64,000 nt of DNA from Sphingobacterium sp. FBM7-1 (GTDB taxonomy: Bacteria > Bacteroidota > Bacteroidia > Sphingobacteriales > Sphingobacteriaceae). Numbering within the stretch: position 1 is the stretch's first letter; each line of letters opens with the position of its first letter. The notes under the pieces were generated by a model. It had not been told where the DNA came from. It searched no databases and saw only the letters and a list, made by a program, of their open reading frames with translations. The stretch lies in NCBI RefSeq assembly GCF_020687765.1, contig NZ_JAJEWJ010000003.1:62001-126000 (forward strand). The letters are read 5' to 3'. Below, one piece after another: positions 37,367 through 44,995 of this stretch. Made by a program: the position numbers and the translations under genes.

Positions 37367-37391
37367 TTTCTTTTTCTCCGCGAAAAAGAAA
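37367..37391 (+). terminator. Hairpin right after the DUF3299-like stop
   Basis: TTTCTTTTTC (37367-37376) pairs with GAAAAAGAAA (37382-37391) around TCCGC. It starts 3 nt after the stop codon and borders repeat copy B. It lacks a GC-rich stem, so it may belong to the repeat more than to a true terminator. Confidence 0.45.
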
Positions 37392-37401
37392 CAAAAAGCT
37401 C

Positions 37402-37475
37402 GTCGCTTCAAATGTTTTACATAAGGGATAGTACTAAGGATGAATTTGTACAGTCGTAAAACATTTGGATGCGAC
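37402..37475. repeat. 74-nt palindromic intergenic repeat, copy B
   Basis: Same length and layout as copy A (24407-24480). Arms GTCGCTTCAAATGTTTTAC and GTAAAACATTTGGATGCGAC pair along almost their whole length; the middle keeps ATAGTACTAAGGATGA. Confidence 0.85.
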
Positions 37476-37515
37476 ATTTTGCGTTAAGAGAGGGGTGGTA
37501 CAATATCTTGCAACC

Positions 37516-37588
37516 GTCAAAAAGATATTGTTAATTCGGGATAGTGCTAAGGATGAATTTATACGGACCTCAAACATCCGGATGCGAC
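37516..37588. repeat. Degenerate copy C of the 74-nt repeat
   Basis: Keeps GGGATAGTGCTAAGGATGAATTT and the end AACATCCGGATGCGAC but has a diverged left arm, so the palindrome is mostly lost. It is 41 nt after copy B. Confidence 0.65.
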
Positions 37589-37805
37589 AATTAAGATGAA
37601 GGAAGGGATAGTGCACCCGCGTTAACATGAACGATCAATAATGAATAGCTACTGTGCGGAGCAAAACGACCTTATATCGTTCTGCGGCCATTTTTCTGAA
37701 GATTATTCCGTAAAAAACAAAATACTGTCCGAGCATAGCGAGTTTATTTTGTTTAGGAATAGACGAAGAAAAATAGCAGAACGATATTTAGTCTTGACTT
37801 TTTGT

Positions 37806-37831
37806 CTCCTTTTTTGTCAAGAAAAAAGGAG
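37806..37831. terminator. Perfect hairpin near the rsmE 3' end
   Basis: CTCCTTTTTT (37806-37815) pairs with AAAAAAGGAG (37822-37831). It lies 59 nt beyond the rsmE stop on the rsmE strand and may act as its terminator or be a repeat. Confidence 0.4.
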
Positions 37832-37889
37832 TAAAAGAACTTTGTATAAAAATATACCTTCGTTTTTTCATGAAGGAAAAAATGAAGAA

Positions 37890-38606
37890 TTACCGATTTA
37901 AAACCGCTATTTCTAGGCAGCTAGCTAGCGCCGCTGTTTCCGTGCGCAAACGGCTATTTCCTAAAGAAACCGGTTGATAGCCCAACGCGCGTGCCTGTGC
38001 GATCTCAGCGTCGGAAAAATCACCTTCGGGACCGATCAAGATCAGGTATTTTCCACCGGGACTACAAATATCAGCTAAATACTGTTTTTCGCCCTCGGCA
38101 CAATGCGCAATCGTACGGACGGTATACGCTTCCGTTTTTTGCTGTTCGAGAAAATGTTGTAAAGAAATCGCCGGATTGATTTTTGGGAGATACGCTTTTA
38201 GCGATTGCTTCATCGCTGCAATGGCCACTTTATGCAAACGCTCCGTTTTCACCTCCTTCCGCTCAGAATGCGCCGAAATGATCGGCGTAATCTCCTGGAT
38301 ACCAATTTCCGTCGCTTTTTCCAAAAACCACTCCAGCCGTTCCATATTTTTGGTTGGGGCGACCGCCACGTGCAGCTCATAAGGGGATTTTCCATATTGC
38401 TGTTCTACCGCACGTATGGATAACGTCGTACGTTTCGGGTGTGGATCTAGAATCTGTGCCCTATACCATCCACCCACGCCATCAATGAGATATATCTCAT
38501 CGTCCGCCGTCAAGCGCAATACACGAATCGCATGCTTGCTCTCCTCTTCGGTCAGCATGAACTCCTTATGATGAGGCTCTATAGTTGGGGTATAAAATAA
38601 GTGCAT
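37890..38606 (-). CDS. rsmE: 16S rRNA m3U1498 methyltransferase RsmE
   Basis: A 238-residue SPOUT-fold methyltransferase with an N-terminal PUA-like domain (about 1-70) and the knot motifs YLILIGPEGDFSDAEI and SLGNSRLRTETAAL that bind S-adenosylmethionine. It methylates N3 of U1498 in 16S rRNA. Full-length and ordinary. It is 6 nt downstream of the CBS-domain protein gene. Confidence 0.95.
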   Translation of the reverse strand: MHLFYTPTIEPHHKEFMLTEEESKHAIRVLRLTADDEIYLIDGVGGWYRAQILDPHPKRTTLSIRAVEQQYGKSPYELHVAVAPTKNMERLEWFLEKATEIGIQEITPIISAHSERKEVKTERLHKVAIAAMKQSLKAYLPKINPAISLQHFLEQQKTEAYTVRTIAHCAEGEKQYLADICSPGGKYLILIGPEGDFSDAEIAQARALGYQPVSLGNSRLRTETAALASCLEIAVLNR

Positions 38607-38612
38607 GTTTAT

Positions 38613-39929
38613 TTATTCTTCATCCACGTCATCGTAGGGTGTCTCCATCAGCTCCAGTTTCACGAATTCGATATTTTGCTGCGTCTTCTTGATAATTGTA
38701 AAAGAATATCCCGCTGCTTTCCGCACCTCACCCACATCCGGAATCTTCTCAAAGTAGTGACTTACCAGCCCCGCCATGGTATCATAATCCGAACTTTCAG
38801 GCAGTTCCAAGGGCAGGTATCCATTCACATCATGTACATTTGCTCCCGCATCCACCATATATTCCGTTTCCGAAATCTTTTCCACAACCGGAGTTTCCTC
38901 ATCATACTCATCCTGGATTTCACCCACAAGTTCCTCCACGATATCCTCCAGCGTAACCATACCTGCCGTGCCCCCGAATTCATCCAAGACAATAGCGATC
39001 TGAATCCGCTTTTGCTGAAATTCAGCCATCAGGTCATTAATCTTCTTAGTTTCAGGAATAAAATAAGGCTTACGGATAATATTCTTTAACACGACCTCCT
39101 TACCTTGAACAATAATCGGCAGCAGATCCTTCGTATGGACTATACCCACGATCTGGTCTATATTATCATCATAGATCGGAATACGTGAATAACCTTCTTC
39201 CGTAGCGGTCGTAATAAGCTCTTCTGCCGTGTCTGTAACCTCTACCGCAACGATCTTCGTACGAGGAATCATGATATTTTTCACGATCCGCTCATTAAAA
39301 TCGAAAACGTTTTTGATGAGCTCATGCTCAGCGTTGTTCAATACACCACTCTCTTTCCCTTTCTCTAGCAGATACTGCAACTCTTCCGACGAATGATTCG
39401 TCTCATGACCATGTACTTCGATCCCCACCAAGCGTAGGAGAAAATTGGCGAAGCCATTTAATAACCAAATAATCGGTCTGAAGATATAATAAAAGAACTG
39501 CAAAGGTGCCGCAATCCGCATAGTAGTGGCTACCGGTCTTTGTATAGCAATAGATTTGGGGGCTAATTCTCCAAAAACAATATGCAAAAAAGTAATGATA
39601 CTAAAGGCCAACACATGTCCTAAATTTTTCGCCACCGTCCCCGTCAGTTCCACATCGAACAGTCCAAAAAACTCGTGGACAATACGCGTCATTACGGCCT
39701 CTCCCACCCATCCCAGGGCAAGAGAAGCCAATGTAATTCCTAGCTGCGTAGCCGCTAAATAACCATCTAAGTGCTCGGTGATATTCTTAGCAATTTTGGC
39801 AACTTTACTGCCTGATTTTGCCTGAAGCTCAATCTGCGAAGCACGAACTTTTACAATCGCAAATTCCGCAGCGACGAAAAAACCATTAGCGGCCACCAAA
39901 AATACCGTCCAAAAAACATCGAGAGCCAT
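38613..39929 (-). CDS. CNNM/CorC-like membrane protein with CBS pair
   Basis: A 438-residue protein: DUF21/CNNM membrane domain (about 1-190; FFVAAEFAIVKVR, GYLAATQLGITLASLALGW), two CBS domains (about 205-335; MIPRTKIVAVE, GYSRIPIYDDNIDQIVGIVHTKD, IAIVLDEFGGTAGMVTLEDIVEELVGEI) and the CorC_HlyC domain (about 350-430). These proteins take part in Mg2+/Co2+ homeostasis; the old hemolysin label is not supported. It lies 8 nt downstream of the pyrophosphatase. Confidence 0.92.
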   Translation of the reverse strand: MALDVFWTVFLVAANGFFVAAEFAIVKVRASQIELQAKSGSKVAKIAKNITEHLDGYLAATQLGITLASLALGWVGEAVMTRIVHEFFGLFDVELTGTVAKNLGHVLAFSIITFLHIVFGELAPKSIAIQRPVATTMRIAAPLQFFYYIFRPIIWLLNGFANFLLRLVGIEVHGHETNHSSEELQYLLEKGKESGVLNNAEHELIKNVFDFNERIVKNIMIPRTKIVAVEVTDTAEELITTATEEGYSRIPIYDDNIDQIVGIVHTKDLLPIIVQGKEVVLKNIIRKPYFIPETKKINDLMAEFQQKRIQIAIVLDEFGGTAGMVTLEDIVEELVGEIQDEYDEETPVVEKISETEYMVDAGANVHDVNGYLPLELPESSDYDTMAGLVSHYFEKIPDVGEVRKAAGYSFTIIKKTQQNIEFVKLELMETPYDDVDEE

Positions 39930-39937
39930 GTTGCTGA

Positions 39938-40480
39938 TTATTTGTTACCGAATTCTTTTTTATACAGTTCGATACTCTCCACTAAAATCTCCTGTGCACG
40001 TTCGCGGCCAAAAACACCATCCACGCTTACTTCTTTTTTCTCCAGCGCCTTATAACTTTCGAAAAACTGGACAATTTCCTTCATCGTATGCGGCGCCAAA
40101 TCTTCGATATCATTCAAGTGATTGTATGCCGGATCATGCTTCGCTACCGCGATGATTTTATCATCCTGCTCGCCACCATCAATCATATTCATTACGCCGA
40201 TTATTTTCGCTTCTACCAACGTCATGGGTAAAATATCTACCGAACAGAGCACCAAGATATCTAAAGGATCGTTATCATCGCAATAGGTTTGCGGAATAAA
40301 CCCGTAGTTAGCCGGATATACCACCGATGAACTCAAAACGCGATCTAATAAAAGAAGACCCGATTCCTTATCTAGTTCATACTTTCCTTTAGAACCGTTC
40401 GTAATTTCAATAATTGCATTGACCGAATTTGGCAGATCGCTCCCAGGAGCTATCTGATGCCAAGGATGTTGTTTGTTCAT
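39938..40480 (-). CDS. ppa: Inorganic pyrophosphatase, family I
   Basis: A 180-residue soluble pyrophosphatase. Active-site blocks: NSVNAIIEITNGSKGKYELDK, VVYPANYGFIPQTYCDDNDPLDILVL with the Asp triad that binds Mg2+, and DDKIIAVAKHDP. It hydrolyses pyrophosphate made in biosynthesis. Length is usual for the bacterial type. The start is 3 nt after the DedA stop. Confidence 0.95.
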   Translation of the reverse strand: MNKQHPWHQIAPGSDLPNSVNAIIEITNGSKGKYELDKESGLLLLDRVLSSSVVYPANYGFIPQTYCDDNDPLDILVLCSVDILPMTLVEAKIIGVMNMIDGGEQDDKIIAVAKHDPAYNHLNDIEDLAPHTMKEIVQFFESYKALEKKEVSVDGVFGRERAQEILVESIELYKKEFGNK

Positions 40481-40483
40481 TAA

Positions 40484-41158
40484 TTAATTAACGTTACTGT
40501 TATGATTATTTGTATTATTTGCTTTTGTTTTTCTACTCGTTAACCATCTTTTAATCAAGGCGATCACAATCGGCAAGAAGGCAATTGCAATCAATCCCAC
40601 AATGATATATTCTACATAATTGATGATAGCCGGAAATTTCACACCTAGAAAATACCCCGTTAAAGTCAGTAAACTGACCCATAATATAGCACCCGAGATA
40701 TTATAGAAAATAAATTTTTTAAAATCTAACTTCACCACACCCGCGAATATAGGTGCAAACGTACGGACGATAGGCACAAAACGACCTATAACGAGCGCTG
40801 TTCCACCATATTTCTGATAGAACTCTTCCGCCATAATCACATATTTACGCTTGAAAAGAAGAGAATCTTTTCGTTTGAAGAGTACCGGCCCCGTTCGATA
40901 ACCAAACCAATAGCCCGCAAAATTCCCCAATATTCCCGCACCTAAGATCCCGAAATACATCGTCACGATATCGACATCAATTTTGCCTAGCGCGCAAAAT
41001 AAGCCTGCGAGGAACAGTAAGTAATCGCCAGGTAAAAAGAAGCCGAAGAAAAGACCTGTTTCAGCAAAGACGATAAGCACTACGATATAGAATCCGCCGT
41101 GGCTTAATAAATATTCCGGATCCATCAATTGCTGAAAGGACAGCCATAAATCTTGCAT
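40484..41158 (-). CDS. DedA-family membrane protein
   Basis: A 224-residue inner-membrane protein with five to six helices. DedA/VTT signatures: ETGLFFGFFLPGDYLLFLAG, GAGILGNFAGYWFGYRTGP and GGTALVIGRFVPIVRTFAPI with the conserved Glu, Asp and Arg residues. Family members flip phospholipids or undecaprenyl phosphate. A His/Asn-rich tail (KANNTNNHNSNVN) ends it. Confidence 0.92.
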   Translation of the reverse strand: MQDLWLSFQQLMDPEYLLSHGGFYIVVLIVFAETGLFFGFFLPGDYLLFLAGLFCALGKIDVDIVTMYFGILGAGILGNFAGYWFGYRTGPVLFKRKDSLLFKRKYVIMAEEFYQKYGGTALVIGRFVPIVRTFAPIFAGVVKLDFKKFIFYNISGAILWVSLLTLTGYFLGVKFPAIINYVEYIIVGLIAIAFLPIVIALIKRWLTSRKTKANNTNNHNSNVN

Positions 41159-41225
41159 AATTTCTATTTAGTCTACCAGCATTAGCTGATCTAAAAGCTT
41201 TTCGTTTCTAAATTAGCTATTATTA

Positions 41226-41636
41226 TTAAGGATTAGTCACTTCCGAAATGGCTTGCCTGATATCTTCTGCAATCTTGGTCATCTCCTCATCTGATAGACT
41301 CAATTTCGGGCGCGCGAAGTTCATATCATCCACTTTATTTAAGGGAATCAAATGGATATGCGCGTGTGCCACCTCTAACCCCACTACCGCAATCCCCACC
41401 TTCGGACAAGGAAACACCTTTTTTATACCTTGGGCTACAATCTTGGCAAATACCCACATACCCATATATTGGTCATCATTTATATCAAAGATATAATCCG
41501 TTTCCTTTTTTGGAATAACCAACACATGGCCCCGGGTTAACGGGCTAATATCCAAAAAAGCTAAATAATCAATACTTTCCGCTACTTTATATGCTGGAAG
41601 CTCTCCCGACAGGATCTTTGAAAAAATTGTTGACAT
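41226..41636 (-). CDS. HIT-family nucleotide hydrolase
   Basis: A 136-residue HIT protein: TIFSKILSGELPAYKV at the start and the His triad AHAHIHLIPLNK near the end. HINT-like phosphoramidase or dinucleotide hydrolase activity is expected. Last visible gene of the greA side; 67 nt separate it from the DedA gene. Confidence 0.94.
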   Translation of the reverse strand: MSTIFSKILSGELPAYKVAESIDYLAFLDISPLTRGHVLVIPKKETDYIFDINDDQYMGMWVFAKIVAQGIKKVFPCPKVGIAVVGLEVAHAHIHLIPLNKVDDMNFARPKLSLSDEEMTKIAEDIRQAISEVTNP

Positions 41637-41817
41637 CTTTTATCTTTTTTAAAGAAAAACAAACAAATTTACACAAAATGCCCTGTATTCACGAACCGAA
41701 TTTTAAATGAGTTCCTGCATGCCTTTGCAAACAAACAAAAATGCATAAGTCGAAATAGAAAAATCAGTTGGTACCCTATACGTTTACCTGCAATCTAACC
41801 CCGTCCCAAAAACACAC
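41637..41817. other. Upstream region of the HIT gene
   Basis: About 180 nt without a gene. On the minus strand TAAATTTG (41664-41671) matches the -7 pattern about 28 nt before the HIT ATG, but no -33 TTG fits, so promoter status is uncertain. Confidence 0.35.
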
Positions 41818-41850
41818 AAAAAAAACGGCTGCTCTTTTTGCAACCGTTTT
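41818..41850 (-). terminator. Terminator of greA
   Basis: On the minus strand AAAACGGTTGC (41840-41850) pairs with GCAGCCGTTTT (41822-41832, one G-U pair), then a T tract. A second stem, ATGTGCGGTT/AACCGCACAT (41880-41907), lies between it and the greA stop. Confidence 0.8.
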
Positions 41851-41920
41851 CTCTTGTTTCTATCTATATTTCTTAAACGATGTGCGGTTATGGCAGCAAC
41901 CGCACATAACCGTTCATCTT

Positions 41921-42394
41921 TTATCTGGAGATTTCCAAGATTTCGAATTCCATAACACCTGCCGGCGCTTCCACCTGAGCAACCTCGCCTACCGATTTAC
42001 CTAGAAGTCCCTGTGCAATAGGCGACTTTACAGAAATCTTGCCTGCTTTGAGATCCGCTTCAGTTTCGGAAACCAGCTGATAGGTCATCACCGCATTATT
42101 TTTCTTATTCTTAATCTTTACATACGACAAAGCCAATACTTTCGACGTATCCAAACTCGATTCATCAATCAGGCGAGCACTGGCCAAAACACCTTCCAAC
42201 TTCGCGATCTTCGCTTCATGCAAACCCTGTGCTTCCTTTGCCGCGTCATATTCCGCATTCTCGGATAAATCGCCCTTATCCCTCGCCTCTGCTATGGCTT
42301 TAGCGATATTCGACCGGCCTTCGGTTTTTAGATGCTGTAACTCTTGTTTTAGCTTATCTAAACCCTCTTGTGTGTAATAAGTTACTTCTGCCAT
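41921..42394 (-). CDS. greA: Transcription elongation factor GreA
   Basis: A 157-residue GreA: N-terminal coiled coil (YYTQEGLDKLKQELQHLK, ARDKGDLSENAEYDAAKE with the acidic tip) and C-terminal FKBP-like domain (SPIAQGLLGKSVGEVAQVEAP). It rescues backtracked RNA polymerase by stimulating cleavage of the nascent RNA. Own transcript with terminator. Confidence 0.96.
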   Translation of the reverse strand: MAEVTYYTQEGLDKLKQELQHLKTEGRSNIAKAIAEARDKGDLSENAEYDAAKEAQGLHEAKIAKLEGVLASARLIDESSLDTSKVLALSYVKIKNKKNNAVMTYQLVSETEADLKAGKISVKSPIAQGLLGKSVGEVAQVEAPAGVMEFEILEISR

Positions 42395-42502
42395 ATTTTT
42401 TCTTATTTATTTTCATTTGAATAATTTATTCCCGCCTAGTAATGAAACACGCATGAGCCTACTGATTCCCTAACTTGCCTCAGCATCAACACATGCGCCT
42501 TC

Positions 42503-42558
42503 AAAAAAAATTAAAAAAAGACAAGACCATACCGTCCTTCCAGGACAACATGGTCTTG
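42503..42558 (-). terminator. Terminator of the two-component operon
   Basis: CAAGACCAT (42522-42530) pairs with ATGGTCTTG (42550-42558), with a smaller GTCC/GGAC stem inside; on the minus strand a long T tract follows (42503-42520). Confidence 0.85.
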
Positions 42559-42607
42559 CTCGTTACCTGCTAAGATAAGCAGCAACTTCTAAAAAAACAA
42601 ATTTCTT

Positions 42608-43312
42608 TTACGATTCTTCTTCGTCGGTGTCCACAAATTTATACCCCAATCCGCGGACGGTCTGCAAGTAATGTGGTTTATCCGGATTCGTTTCTATTTT
42701 TTTACGAAGACGCACCACGTGCATATCCAACGTACGCGTATTAACATTAGAACTATATCCCCACACCACTTCCATCAGCTCCTCCCGCGTGATTTCTTTC
42801 CCCACATTTTGTAGGAAATACAGCAATATACGATTCTCTAATATCGTCAATTCGATCTTACGTCCATCTCTTACCAGCGAGTGTATCGTCGGGTGGTGTT
42901 CCGTTTTGCCAAACGAATACACATCTGTGTTTTTGGGTAAAAAGAACCGCACCTTGTTTTCGATCATCGCCACGAGCACATCCATGTTAAAAGGCTTCGT
43001 AATGTAATCCGTCACACCATAGCTATACGCATCAATTTTATCCACATCCTGTGACTTGGCCGTCATCATAATAATGATATGCTCGAAACCAGCCTTGCGA
43101 ACCGATTCACAGACATCAATCCCCTCTTTTCCGGGAAGCATCCAATCGAGCAGAACAACCTCCGGCTTTTCCTGCAAAATCAATTCTTCCGCTTCCAAAC
43201 CATTAGCCGCCTGAATAACCGTATAGCCTTCCGTTTGCAAACGATGGGCTACCAAAAAACGTAAGTTTTCATCGTCCTCTACTACAGCAATAGTGATATC
43301 TTTATTCGTCAT
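42608..43312 (-). CDS. OmpR-type response regulator, RprY-like
   Basis: A 234-residue regulator from the ATG at 43310-43312; the frame is open upstream only inside the kinase gene. Receiver domain (about 5-120: VVEDDENLRFLV, phospho-Asp in VVLLDWMLPG, TAKSQDVDKI, YITKPF) and winged-helix DNA-binding domain (about 135-230: IHSLVRDGRKIELTILENRIL, TRTLDMHVVRLRKKIE, TVRGLGYKF). Directly follows the histidine kinase and should be its partner. RprY-like by size and pairing; targets unknown. Confidence 0.94.
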   Translation of the reverse strand: MTNKDITIAVVEDDENLRFLVAHRLQTEGYTVIQAANGLEAEELILQEKPEVVLLDWMLPGKEGIDVCESVRKAGFEHIIIMMTAKSQDVDKIDAYSYGVTDYITKPFNMDVLVAMIENKVRFFLPKNTDVYSFGKTEHHPTIHSLVRDGRKIELTILENRILLYFLQNVGKEITREELMEVVWGYSSNVNTRTLDMHVVRLRKKIETNPDKPHYLQTVRGLGYKFVDTDEEES

Positions 43313-43313
43313 A

Positions 43314-44990
43314 TTATATAGTTCTTTTCGGTCCCAAAGGCAAGAGCAATGTAAAGGTAGTACCTTTTTCCGGTACACTATCCACTTTAATTTCTCCTCC
43401 CATGAAATCCACGATTTCTTTACAGAATGCCAAGCCCAACCCAATACTTCCTTGTTGGTTGAACTGGTTCTTTACCCGATAAAATTTTTTAAAAATACTA
43501 TTAAATTCCTTTTTATTTATGCCTATTCCCCTGTCTTTAAATTTTATAACAAAATTCTTTTTGTTTTGTTGCACCTCAATATGGAGGAACTTCCGATCAG
43601 GTTCAGAATATTTGTAAGCATTATCAATCAGATTTTGGAATACGCTCAACAACAGCGTCGTATCCACCATCATATTGTTTTGGACATCGATTACATAGGA
43701 AAAGTTTAAATCCGGATATTTTAATCGCACCGCTTCAAAAATCGGCTCACAGAAAACCTCTACTTCCACCTCTTCCTTATTCGGTTTGATAGACTTGTTT
43801 TCAATCTGTGCAAATGAAAGCAGCTTATTCATTAAGCTATTCAGCTTATCCGCTTCCTGATCCAAAATCTTCCCATACATCCGTTGCTCCTCTACCGAAA
43901 GCTTCTCATTACTCTGGATATTGTTTCCCGCAATCTTAATCACGCTGACCGGCGTCTTAAACTCATGCGTTAAGTTGTTAATAAAATCATACTGCAATTG
44001 AAACAACCTACTATTGATCGTTGCATTCCGATAGATTAGATACGCAATAAAAATCAAAATGAGATACACGGCAGAAATCCCCAGACTAACTGGCCAGAAA
44101 CGCCTGTTAATCTCTTGATTGATAAAACCCTCCGAACTCGTGTACTGCAATTTATAGTCCGACAATGCCCCAGGGAGCGGAAGTTCCGTCTGTAAGTAAA
44201 AACGCTGATCACTCACACTACCCGATACGATAGGTAGCACCTCGATCTTTTCATATAAATTAAGCGCAACATTCTTAATTTTGATCTTGCTCGGATCGAT
44301 CAAGAAAATAAACATATCCTGATCATAGGTCAGCACGGTCGTATCCGGCACCGACATCATGTGCTTATAAAGCAATAAATCCGAAATACGCGGAATATTC
44401 ATGTAGGTTACCTTTCCCGGGTTCAGCGTATAAAACACCCGGTAGATATCGTCATTCGACATACTCGTCGATTCGTTCACCCGATCTAAGAACCCCACAA
44501 ATTTAAGCACCATCGTATTAAAATCATCTACATACGTATGCGTCTGCGTACTTTCGGGGCGCTGAGCGATCAGCCTGTTGTTCTCATCCAAATGAAAAGA
44601 GGTGATGCTTTTAGGGTACAGGTGGAGGTGGTTATATTTAATTCCTGCCGGAATAGAATCCGCGTTGGTGATGGCAATATCGTAAAATAGCACCCGGTCT
44701 AGAAAAGTATATTTCCGGATCACGTCGTTCACATAAGAAGCAGCCTTTACCGAATCCAAATACCCCTGATAATACGATATTTCCGGAATTTTATCATTAA
44801 AAAACTCGTGGAATGGCTGTATGGACCGATCAAACACCTCTACTTTACGGTTATTGAACTCGGTTTCGATAAAATTGGCAATCATGGAGCGTGCCGAAAA
44901 CATAGCCACCCCAAATAGCACGCTGACCAATATGACGAAAGCAATGAGCAACCCAAAGTTTTTGCGGTATTTAAGCTGGTTATACGCCAT
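43314..44990 (-). CDS. Sensor histidine kinase, RprX-like
   Basis: A 558-residue kinase: membrane helix (about 12-34), periplasmic sensor region (about 35-295), second helix (about 300-322), HisKA with phosphoacceptor His in INNLTHEFKTPVSVIK, and HATPase with NLIDNAYKYS, DRGIGINKKEFNSIF and GLGLAFCKEIV. No HAMP or PAS is obvious. The stop is one base before the regulator ATG. The gene starts 5 nt after the degenerate S9 peptidase, so all three form one operon. Confidence 0.93.
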   Translation of the reverse strand: MAYNQLKYRKNFGLLIAFVILVSVLFGVAMFSARSMIANFIETEFNNRKVEVFDRSIQPFHEFFNDKIPEISYYQGYLDSVKAASYVNDVIRKYTFLDRVLFYDIAITNADSIPAGIKYNHLHLYPKSITSFHLDENNRLIAQRPESTQTHTYVDDFNTMVLKFVGFLDRVNESTSMSNDDIYRVFYTLNPGKVTYMNIPRISDLLLYKHMMSVPDTTVLTYDQDMFIFLIDPSKIKIKNVALNLYEKIEVLPIVSGSVSDQRFYLQTELPLPGALSDYKLQYTSSEGFINQEINRRFWPVSLGISAVYLILIFIAYLIYRNATINSRLFQLQYDFINNLTHEFKTPVSVIKIAGNNIQSNEKLSVEEQRMYGKILDQEADKLNSLMNKLLSFAQIENKSIKPNKEEVEVEVFCEPIFEAVRLKYPDLNFSYVIDVQNNMMVDTTLLLSVFQNLIDNAYKYSEPDRKFLHIEVQQNKKNFVIKFKDRGIGINKKEFNSIFKKFYRVKNQFNQQGSIGLGLAFCKEIVDFMGGEIKVDSVPEKGTTFTLLLPLGPKRTI

Positions 44991-44995
44991 GCTAT

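Larger units (their letters stand above)
37392..37889. other. Repeat-rich noncoding gap
   Basis: About 500 nt between the ABC operon and rsmE without a supported gene. It holds repeat copies B and C, a fragment AGGGATAGTGC (around 37603), the CGATCAATAATGAATAG tract (37632-37648) and a 10-bp hairpin at 37806-37831. A short open frame through it (37641-37901) has no recognisable protein features. Confidence 0.7.

Noticed and set aside
24407..37588. CRISPR-like interpretation of the 74-nt repeats
   Set aside because: Copies are 13 kb apart or degenerate, with no regular spacers and no cas genes.
37641..37901. 86-codon open frame in the repeat-rich gap
   Set aside because: It runs through a hairpin and repeat sequence, has no ribosome site or family similarity, and overlaps the end of rsmE.
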